Part shown: positions 1 to 5,073 of the stretch, one piece after another
Position numbering within the stretch: the first letter of the stretch is position 1
How the letters are laid out: every line of letters starts with the position of its first letter
Origin: an uncultured Clostridia bacterium
GTDB taxonomy: Bacteria; Bacillota; Clostridia; Oscillospirales; Oscillospiraceae
Assembly (NCBI GenBank): GCA_946006895.1
Contig: CAMFZO010000119.1
Coordinates: forward strand, 1 to 5,116
DNA length: 5,116 nt
Direction: 5' to 3'
Made by a program: the position numbers and the translations under genes
Notes under the pieces: generated by a model
Told to the model about the DNA's origin: nothing
What the model saw: the letters and a program-made list of their open reading frames with translations, nothing else
Database searches by the model: none

Positions 1-623
1 TCGGCGGCCACCGCATCGAGGGCATCGGCGACAAGCACATCCCCTGGATCCACAACGTGAAGAACACCGACATGGCCATCGCCATCGACGACGAGGATTC
101 CCAGCGCCTGCTCCGCCTCTTCAACAAGGAAGACGGCAAGAAGTACCTGCGCGAGACCCTCGGCCTGAGCGACGAGCTGGTGGAAAAGCTGAGCTGGCTG
201 GGTATCTCCGGTATCGCCAACCTGCTGTGCTGCATCAAGATGTCCAAGTACTACGAGCTGACCGAGAACGACGTGGTCATGACCGTTCTGACCGACTCTG
301 CCGTCATGTATCAGTCCCGTATCAGCGAGCTGGACGAGATGCACGGAGCATACGACGCCCGCGAGGCTGCTCTGGATCACAACATCCATATGCTGGGCCT
401 CAAGACCGACAATCTGTTGGAACTGACCTACGCCGACCGCAAGCGCATCCACAACCTGAAGTACTACACCTGGGTCGAGCAGCAGGCCCGCGACGTCCAC
501 GACCTCAACGCTCTGTGGTACGACACCAAGGGCACCTGGGACGCCGTCCACGCACAGGCCAAGGAGATGGATGAGCTCATCAACGAGTTCAACGAGGCCA
601 CCGGCCTGCTCAAGGCGCTGTAA
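1..623 (+). CDS. PLP-dependent fold-type II enzyme, cysteine-synthase-like (C-terminal part only)
   Basis: The reading frame is open from base 3 to the TAA at 621–623 and gives the last 206 residues of a protein whose start lies outside the window. The order of motifs matches the C-terminal half of O-acetylserine sulfhydrylase / cysteine synthase-like enzymes. GHRIEGIGDKHIP at the left edge corresponds to the family's GPHKIQGIGAGFIP. GISGIAN (201–221) corresponds to GISSGAA. VVMTVLTDSAVMY (about 273–311) corresponds to VVVILPDSGERYL. The catalytic lysine and the PLP phosphate loop would lie upstream and cannot be checked. About 103 residues follow the last motif, whereas cysteine synthases end roughly 20–25 residues after it; this tail is charged, probably helical, and rich in Trp, Tyr and His. 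The substrate is unknown, and the changed motifs argue against a plain cysteine synthase. Leucine codons are CTG/CTC/TTG with no TTA. The internal GTG at 57 is not a start. Confidence 0.82.
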   Translation, partial: GGHRIEGIGDKHIPWIHNVKNTDMAIAIDDEDSQRLLRLFNKEDGKKYLRETLGLSDELVEKLSWLGISGIANLLCCIKMSKYYELTENDVVMTVLTDSAVMYQSRISELDEMHGAYDAREAALDHNIHMLGLKTDNLLELTYADRKRIHNLKYYTWVEQQARDVHDLNALWYDTKGTWDAVHAQAKEMDELINEFNEATGLLKAL

Positions 624-638
624 GCATTACAATCAAAA

Positions 639-684
639 GGGCTGTTGCAAAATTGAATTTGCAACAGCCCTGTGTTTCATTTTT
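639..684 (+). terminator. Rho-independent terminator, probably bidirectional
   Basis: A perfect 13-bp stem pairs 639–651 (GGGCTGTTGCAAA) with 658–670 around a 6-nt loop (ATTGAA). A T-rich run at 671–684 follows on the plus strand, and the complement of AATCAAAA (631–638) gives a short T-run on the minus strand. It starts 15 bp after the stop of the PLP enzyme and lies 30 bp beyond the stop of the 49-residue minus-strand gene, so it probably ends both converging transcripts. Confidence 0.88.
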
Positions 685-700
685 GCTTCAATATAGACTT

Positions 701-850
701 TTATTCTGCCTCTATGTAGAGGGATTCCGTTTTCTGCTGCGCTTGGCAAAGAATCTCTGTAGCTTCTCCGATGTTGCTTTTATGAATTGCCTCTAATGCA
801 TCGGTGACTGCATTGAAAAGAGTTAAGTACATTTCTTTATAATCTGGCAT
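701..850 (-). CDS. Small 49-residue helical protein, divergent from the XRE regulator
   Basis: The sequence runs from MPDYKEMYLTLFNAV to SLYIEAE. It is acidic, has no signal peptide or membrane segment, and looks like two amphipathic helices with a short Asn-Ile-Gly turn near the middle. I chose the ATG at 850 because GGGGGGTG (complement of 857–864) lies 6 bases before it, and because an upstream TTG at 883 would fall inside the TATAAT box, ahead of the transcript. From memory, short proteins opening with DYKxMYxxLFNAxTDAIE and ending near YIE are common in gut Clostridia and are annotated as hypothetical; I cannot give a function. It is divergently paired with the XRE gene, and its promoter contains a palindrome matching one beside that gene. 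This suggests control by the XRE protein and possibly a role as its partner or antagonist, which is inference. Confidence 0.7.
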   Translation of the reverse strand: MPDYKEMYLTLFNAVTDALEAIHKSNIGEATEILCQAQQKTESLYIEAE

Positions 851-871
851 ATTTCGCACCCCCCAATACCT

Positions 872-900
872 ATTATAGACCAAATTGGTCAGTATGTAAA
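872..900 (-). promoter_or_regulatory. Sigma-A-type promoter of the 49-residue gene
   Basis: Read on the minus strand, TTTACA (complement of 895–900, 5 of 6 matches to TTGACA) is followed by a 17-bp spacer and a perfect TATAAT (complement of 872–877). Transcription would start near 865–867, leaving a leader of about 15–17 nt that holds the ribosome binding site. The palindrome at 878–890 fills the spacer next to the -10 box, so a bound protein would block RNA polymerase directly. Confidence 0.8.
878..890. promoter_or_regulatory. Operator 1: palindrome in the divergent promoter region
   Basis: GACCAA-A-TTGGTC is a perfect 6-bp inverted repeat around one central base. It lies between the -35 and -10 boxes of the minus-strand promoter. 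It matches the second palindrome at 10 of 13 positions, and the two share the consensus GAMCAAWTTGKTC. This is the size and form expected for an XRE/Cro dimer site. Binding by the adjacent XRE protein is inferred. Confidence 0.72.
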
Positions 901-901
901 T

Positions 902-916
902 AGAACAATTTGTTCT
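902..916. promoter_or_regulatory. Operator 2: palindrome in the divergent promoter region
   Basis: AGAACAA-T-TTGTTCT is a perfect 7-bp inverted repeat around one central base, centred 25 bp from operator 1, which is about two and a half helical turns. It abuts the -35 box of the minus-strand promoter and covers the place where a -35 box for the XRE gene would fall. Occupancy could therefore repress both genes. It shares the 13-bp core consensus GAMCAAWTTGKTC with operator 1. Confidence 0.72.
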
Positions 917-920
917 TAGG

Positions 921-926
921 TATGAT
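921..926 (+). promoter_or_regulatory. Possible -10 box of the XRE gene
   Basis: TATGAT (5 of 6 matches to TATAAT) lies 17 bp before the XRE start codon. No good -35 box is found at 16–18 bp; the best I see is TAAATA at 897–902, with 3 of 6 matches. The start of transcription would be near 931–934, giving a leader of only about 10 nt. If this is the promoter, operator 2 sits just upstream and would overlap polymerase, consistent with autoregulation. This is a weak call. Confidence 0.35.
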
Positions 927-943
927 TTTTTCGGTGATGAAAT

Positions 944-1201
944 ATGCGTTATAGAAGGATCCGCGATTTACGCGAGGACAAAGACTTAACACAGGAGCAG
1001 ATGGCAGAGGCAGTCTCTGTCGGGCAACGAGCTTATTCATATTATGAGAACGGGCAACGGATGCTTCCGCCGGAAGTATTATCCGCTTTAGCGCGCTTTC
1101 ATGGCGTAAGCGTGGACTATTTACTGGGCTTAACAGACGAAAAGAAGCCATACCCACCCGCAAAAAGAAAAGTTATCATCTCGGATGATGAGATTCCGTG
1201 A
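944..1201 (+). CDS. XRE/Cro-type helix-turn-helix transcriptional regulator
   Basis: This 85-residue protein is almost entirely one HTH_3 domain (residues about 4–63). LTQEQMAEAV (15–24) is the first helix of the helix-turn-helix. VGQRAYSYYENGQRMLPPEVL (26–46) holds the recognition helix, where Q28, R29, Y31 and S32 could contact DNA and the Tyr-Glu-Asn-Gly turn is typical of the family. ARFHGVSVDYLLGLTD closes the five-helix bundle. A 20-residue charged tail follows, and there is no ligand-binding or protease domain. The ATG at 944 is preceded by a modest GGTGATG (933–939). It is divergent from the 49-residue gene, with two matching palindromes between them, so it probably represses itself and that gene. 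Six of eight leucines use TTA, a codon absent from the flanking PLP genes, which suggests a different origin. The threonine-synthase-like gene starts 20 bp downstream and may be co-transcribed. Confidence 0.92.
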   Translation: MRYRRIRDLREDKDLTQEQMAEAVSVGQRAYSYYENGQRMLPPEVLSALARFHGVSVDYLLGLTDEKKPYPPAKRKVIISDDEIP

Positions 1202-1221
1202 GATGAAAAAGGAGAACCGTT

Positions 1222-2469
1222 ATGCGTAATGTAAAATGCGGCCGCTGCGTCAAATGCGGCAAAGAATATGAGGCTGTGCCGAACCTGACAAACTGCGAGT
1301 GCGGCGGCATCCTCGACATCATCTACGATTACGACTACATCAAGAGCGTCCTCACCAAGGAAAAGCTGGCGGCGCGTCAGAACAACACCATGTGGCGCTA
1401 CCGTGAGCTGCTGCCCATCGAGCAAACCACGCCCGACACTCCCCTGCGCGTAGGCTGGTCCCCCCTGTATGAAGCCGACCGTCTGGCGAAGATCCTGGGC
1501 ATCAAGAAGCTGTGGGTCAAGGACGACGGCCAGAACCCCACCGCTTCCCTGAAGGACCGCGCCTCCGCCATGGCCGTTGCCAAGGCACAGGAGGCCGGAG
1601 CGAAGGTCATCGCCTGCTCCTCCACCGGCAACGCCGCCTCCTCTCTGGCAGGCAACGCCGCTGCCGCCGGCCTCAAAACCTACATCTTCGTTCCCTGCCG
1701 CGCCCCCAAGGGTAAGGTCGCCCAGCTCATGACCTTCGGCGCCAACGTCGTTTCCGTCCAGGGCAACTACGAGGAGACCTTCGAGCTGTCCAAGGCCGCC
1801 ATCGACAAATGGGGCTGGTACAACCGCAACGCCGCTATCAATCCCTACCTGTCCGAGGGCAAGAAGACCGTCTCCCTGGAGATTGCCGAGCAGCTTGGCT
1901 GGAAAATGCCCGACTACCTGGCCATTTCCGTTGGCGACGGCTGCACCATCGCCGGCGTCTGGAAGGGTCTGAAGGACCTGTACGCCATCGGCTTTATTGA
2001 TAAGCTGCCCCGTTTGATCTCCGCCCAGGCCGAGGGCTGCCATCCCATCAACCGCGCCATTGCCAACAACGAGCCCTGGTATCCCATGGAGGAAAACACC
2101 CTGGCAGATTCCATCGCCGTCGGCGTGCCCCGCAACGCCGATAAGGCCCTCAATGCCATCCGGGAGTCCAATGGCATCGTGGTCAACGTCACCGACGAAG
2201 AGATCATGGCCGCGCAGAAGCTGGTCGGCATGACCTGCGGTGTCTTTGGTGAGCCTGCCGGTGTTACAGGCGCCGCAGGATTGAAGAAGCTCTGCGAGCA
2301 GGGCATCATCGGCGAGAATGACACCGTTGTTTCCGTCATCACCGGCAACGGCCTGAAGGACGTTGCCAACGCCATCAAGGCCTGCGGCGAGCCCATGAGC
2401 TGCCCCAACGATATGGATCAGCTCTTGAAGGTCTTCGCGGACAACGGCATTGAGCCGGAAAAGGCATAA
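1222..2469 (+). CDS. Threonine-synthase-family PLP enzyme, substrate uncertain
   Basis: This 415-residue protein belongs to the threonine synthase branch of fold-type II PLP enzymes. The N-terminus is cysteine-rich and looks like a small zinc ribbon: C6, C9, C12, then C25 and C27. NPTASLKDRAS (105–115) holds the Schiff-base lysine K111, STGNAAS (134–140) is the cofactor-binding asparagine loop, and SVGDGCTIAG (236–245) is the PLP phosphate loop. GGAG at 1211–1214, 7 bases before the ATG, supports the start. Classical threonine synthase converts O-phosphohomoserine to threonine and phosphate. Here the usual NSVNPxRxEGQKT reads NAAINPYLSEGKKT (203–216), the usual PVGNxGN reads SVGDGCT, and NPTGSFKDRG reads NPTASLKDRA, so phosphate recognition is probably altered. 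Relatives with other reactions include cysteate synthase, diaminopropionate ammonia-lyase and the OrtB thiolase subunit. Family assignment is firm; the threonine synthase name is not. A second fold-type II enzyme lies upstream across the XRE module. Confidence 0.85.
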   Translation: MRNVKCGRCVKCGKEYEAVPNLTNCECGGILDIIYDYDYIKSVLTKEKLAARQNNTMWRYRELLPIEQTTPDTPLRVGWSPLYEADRLAKILGIKKLWVKDDGQNPTASLKDRASAMAVAKAQEAGAKVIACSSTGNAASSLAGNAAAAGLKTYIFVPCRAPKGKVAQLMTFGANVVSVQGNYEETFELSKAAIDKWGWYNRNAAINPYLSEGKKTVSLEIAEQLGWKMPDYLAISVGDGCTIAGVWKGLKDLYAIGFIDKLPRLISAQAEGCHPINRAIANNEPWYPMEENTLADSIAVGVPRNADKALNAIRESNGIVVNVTDEEIMAAQKLVGMTCGVFGEPAGVTGAAGLKKLCEQGIIGENDTVVSVITGNGLKDVANAIKACGEPMSCPNDMDQLLKVFADNGIEPEKA

Positions 2470-2480
2470 AGAGAAACAAT

Positions 2481-2527
2481 ACGCGCTGCAGCTCCCACTC
2501 TTGGGATGCTGCAGCGCGTTCTTTATT
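2481..2527 (+). terminator. Rho-independent terminator, usable on both strands
   Basis: A 12-bp outer stem (2481–2492, ACGCGCTGCAGC, with 2508–2519) is extended by a 5-bp inner stem (TCCCA with TGGGA) over a CTCT tetraloop, with one bulged base at 2507. TTCTTTATTT follows on the plus strand, 11 bp after the threonine-synthase-like stop codon. The minus-strand side reads ATTGTTTCTCTTT after the stem, so it can also end the converging greA transcript, which stops at 2532. Confidence 0.9.
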
Positions 2528-2531
2528 TCCA

Positions 2532-3050
2532 TCAATAAGGCATCAGCGGTGCGGAGCCGTCGTCCTCGGCGTTCTCCACTGCCTGGATCTCCGCCTCATA
2601 GCTGTAGCCGTCGTTGACATGCACCGTGACCACATCGCCCACGCCGGCGCCCAAAACCGCCTTGCCCAGGGGCGACTCCATGCTGATGAAGCCCGCGTTG
2701 GGATCGATACGCACGGTGGAGACCACTTGAATGACCATGGTCTCGTCGTCCTCCGGCAGATAGAGCGTCACCCGGTCATAGAGCTTGACCTTACCGACCT
2801 CCCCCGGCATACCGCCCTCGTCATCGTCGATGATCTGAGCGGTTTTTATCATGTTTTCCAGATAGCGCATACGGCTGTCGTTGCGGCGCTGGGCCTGCTT
2901 GGCCGCTTTATACTCGTAATTCTCGCTGAGGTCGCCAAATTCGCGGGTTCGCTTAACCTCCTCGATGATCTTCGGACGCTGGTTGAGCCGCCGGTCCTCC
3001 AGCTCCGCCTCCATCAGAGCGATGTCCTTTTTTGTCAATTTATCGTACAT
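2532..3050 (-). CDS. greA: GreA/GreB-family transcription elongation factor
   Basis: Gre factors enter the RNA polymerase secondary channel and stimulate cleavage of backtracked RNA. This 172-residue protein has the full two-domain layout. Residues 1–75 form the N-terminal coiled coil, with GDLSENYEYKAAK (39–51) at its tip; D40 and E43 correspond to the catalytic acidic pair D41 and E44 of E. coli GreA. A C-terminal FKBP-like domain follows, with SPLGKAVLGAGVGDVVTV as its signature. The C-terminus ends in an acidic tail about a dozen residues longer than the usual 158-residue form. The ATG at 3050 has AAGAGG (complement of 3059–3064) 8 bases upstream, and the gene begins 18 bp after the phosphodiesterase stop, so it is the last gene of the operon. 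Clostridia often carry several Gre paralogues, so this may be an accessory copy rather than the main greA. Confidence 0.93.
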   Translation of the reverse strand: MYDKLTKKDIALMEAELEDRRLNQRPKIIEEVKRTREFGDLSENYEYKAAKQAQRRNDSRMRYLENMIKTAQIIDDDEGGMPGEVGKVKLYDRVTLYLPEDDETMVIQVVSTVRIDPNAGFISMESPLGKAVLGAGVGDVVTVHVNDGYSYEAEIQAVENAEDDGSAPLMPY

Positions 3051-3068
3051 TATGAAAGCCTCTTTTCC

Positions 3069-3893
3069 TTATTCCGGGCGGCAATGCTCAAAAATGGGCG
3101 TTGCGCCCCGTTTTTTTGCCGCAGTAATCTCCGCAGCGCTGCGGAGTGTCCAACTGAACTCCTGCACACCCCACAGTCTTTTACTCAGCCAGAGGGCAAG
3201 CTGCCTTCGGTCCTGGAAGCAATAAGCAATAAAATGGGGCATCGTGAGAAAGTTGGTGCACAAGTTGGTCAGGAGCCATGCCAGCGGCAAGCTCAAGCCG
3301 CTTCGGCTGCGGATAAAATTCTGGGAGAGCTGCCCGCGAATAATATCCGGACGGTGCTTCTTCAGCCAGAGCAGGACCCGGGGATCAAAGGACTCCATAC
3401 AGAACTGCAGGCCCGGATAGCGGTCCAGCAGGGCACAGACCCGCTCCGTCAGAACGGCGTGGTTTTTGCGAAACGCCTTGATTTCCACGACCAGCGGTGT
3501 TCTCCCTTCGAACAGGGGCAAGACCTCCTCCAGATAGGGAATGTGCTCCCCCGTTCCCTCCAGGGTCAGACGATCCAACTCCTTCGCCGTACAGTCGCAG
3601 ATGTTTTTGTCCACACCGGCTGTCCGCAGCAGGCTTTCGTCGTGCATGACCACCAGACGGCCATCCTTGCTTAAATGAACGTCCAGCTCCGCACCGTAGC
3701 CGTTTTCCACGGCGAGGCGGAAGGCTGCCAGTGAATTCTCCGGCACACCCTTTTCGCTGTCATGGAGGCCCCGGTGGGCATAATCATAAGCCGCCAGACC
3801 ATAAAAACCGGGCTTGCGTCCTTTACCCCGCAGACTCAGAACGTACAGCAACAGCAGTACGATAACAACAGCCAGAATGATGTAAAACGCCAT
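3069..3893 (-). CDS. Glycerophosphodiester phosphodiesterase, membrane-anchored
   Basis: The enzyme hydrolyses glycerophosphodiesters, from lipid head groups or teichoic-acid-like polymers, to sn-glycerol-3-phosphate and an alcohol. The 274-residue protein starts with one hydrophobic segment (residues 2–21) followed by a basic RGKGRK stretch, which suggests an N-in anchor with the catalytic domain close to the membrane. Family motifs are all present: AHRG with H40 and R41, PENSLAAF (51–58), ELDVHLSKDG with E69 and D71, VMHD with H84, and VEIK with E137; these are the expected metal-binding and catalytic residues. The end carries the typical FSWTLRS and GATPIFE pattern of the last barrel strands. 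A further hydrophobic stretch lies near residues 195–225. The ATG at 3893 is preceded by GGAGG (complement of 3904–3908) inside the end of the transporter gene, with only 5 bp between the two genes, so translation is probably coupled. The natural substrate is not visible. Confidence 0.92.
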   Translation of the reverse strand: MAFYIILAVVIVLLLLYVLSLRGKGRKPGFYGLAAYDYAHRGLHDSEKGVPENSLAAFRLAVENGYGAELDVHLSKDGRLVVMHDESLLRTAGVDKNICDCTAKELDRLTLEGTGEHIPYLEEVLPLFEGRTPLVVEIKAFRKNHAVLTERVCALLDRYPGLQFCMESFDPRVLLWLKKHRPDIIRGQLSQNFIRSRSGLSLPLAWLLTNLCTNFLTMPHFIAYCFQDRRQLALWLSKRLWGVQEFSWTLRSAAEITAAKKRGATPIFEHCRPE

Positions 3894-3898
3894 GGGGC

Positions 3899-5073
3899 TT
3901 AATCCTCCACGTCCAGGGCTTCCAGGCCGTGCTTTGCCGTGGGCTTGTTATCGCCGTGCATGACAAAGAGCATCGTGCCGAAAGCCAGCGCAACAAACAC
4001 CGAGGCATACGGGAACAGAGCGGTCATGCCCATTTTGTCCATCAGGTAGCCGGACAGCAGGGGCGTTACCGTCTGCGCTGCCATACTGGCGGTATAGTAG
4101 ATGCCGGTGTACTTGCCCACATTGCCGCCGCGGCACATCTCCACCACCATGGGGAAGGAATTGACGTTGATGGTGGCCCAGCCGATACCTGCCAGGGCAA
4201 ACATGCAGTTCATCAGCAGATCGGAGCTGCTCTCCCGGAGGAAGCAGGCCACAAAGAAGGCCGTGGTCAGCATGACAATGCCGCCGAGAATGGTCTTTTT
4301 TCTGCCCAGCTTGGATGAGACCATGCCGACGGGCAGGTAGGAAATGATAGCGGCGGCCTGGGCGATGATCAGGGTCAGGTTATAGTCCTTGTTGAGGATA
4401 TTGCTGGCATAGACGGAATACTTGGAGGTCACGGCGTTATAGCCCATGTACCAGAGGACAATGGACGCCAGCAGAAGGCAGAGGCTCCGGCGCTCTGCAC
4501 CGCTCAGCTTTCTGCCGCCGCTCTGGTCCTCGTCGTCGTCCTCCTCGATGCCGTAGCGGTGGCTCTCCTCCCGCATCTCCCGGACGAACTGCGGCTCGCG
4601 CACCTGCCACATAAACAGCGCCAGTGCCAGCACCATGATCCCCGCGATCACGCTGAAATATACGGTGTAGCTCATCATGGAATTTTTGACCGCGCTGGTA
4701 GAGAACACCATGCCCAGCACCAGAATCAGAATACCGCCGGCACTTCCCATCAGGTTAATGACAGCGTTGGCCTTGGAGCGCAGGGGCTTGATGGTCACAT
4801 CGGGCATAAGCGCCACGGCGGGAGAGCGGAAGATCGCCATGGACACCAGAACGAGCAGCAGCAGGGCGATAAAGAACACCAGCGTCATGGGATTCTCCGC
4901 CGTCCGCTGCCAGGCATAAGCCTGACGGGCCGGGACCACATAGTCGGTATAGTGGGGATTGGTAAAGGCCTCCCCTATCGCGTGCTTTTCCGCGTCGGCA
5001 CGTTCCTCAGCGGTGAATTTATCCTCCAGCGGATAGGAAAGCTGTTTTCCCTCGCCGCCGCTGTATCCTTCAT
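3899..5073 (-). CDS. MFS transporter, SLC45/sugar-cation symporter-like (N-terminus missing)
   Basis: The frame is open from the TAA at 3899–3901 up to the adapter junction, giving 390 complete residues; the real start is lost, so the GTG at 4939 is not the start. Nine hydrophobic segments are visible. The acidic loop EEDDDEDQ falls after the third and SKLGRKKT after the fifth. That fits TM4–TM12 of a 12-helix major facilitator: the acidic loop is the central cytoplasmic TM6–TM7 loop, and SKLGRKKT is the MFS signature between TM8 and TM9. IFRSPAVALMPD at the end of TM4 resembles the RxxPxRAL-type motif of SLC45/SUT and GPH sugar–cation symporters, so a sugar or glycoside is the likeliest cargo; the substrate is inferred. 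At least 60 hydrophilic residues precede TM4, longer than usual for a TM3–TM4 loop and predicted to be outside the cell. It is the first visible gene of the operon with the phosphodiesterase and greA. Confidence 0.85.

Noticed and set aside
848..883. A longer form of the 49-residue protein starting at a TTG at 883
   Set aside because: That TTG lies upstream of the -10 box and of the predicted transcription start. The ATG at 850 has a well-placed ribosome binding site.
701..1201. Classical type II toxin–antitoxin locus
   Set aside because: Toxin and antitoxin genes are usually in tandem and co-transcribed. Here the two genes are divergent and the small protein has no recognisable RelE, HigB or other toxin motif. 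A link cannot be excluded but is not supported.
1117..2535. A 472-codon open frame on the minus strand covering the threonine-synthase-like gene
   Set aside because: The frame mirrors a GC-rich coding gene, its translation is a Gly/Ala/Val/Leu/Asp-rich string with no recognisable family, and it runs through the terminator hairpin. The plus-strand protein has clear PLP-enzyme motifs.
2619..3674. A 351-codon open frame on the plus strand opposite greA and the phosphodiesterase
   Set aside because: It crosses two well-supported genes and their junction, has a His/Gln-rich composition typical of antisense frames, and has no convincing ribosome binding site or family motif.
3929..4318. A His-rich 129-codon open frame opposite the transporter
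   Set aside because: It is antisense to membrane-helix codons of the transporter, with no family similarity and no plausible start signal.
4937..4939. GTG as the start of the transporter
   Set aside because: The frame stays open for 44 more codons up to the adapter, three membrane helices would be missing, and no ribosome binding site precedes it. The gene is cut by the contig end.
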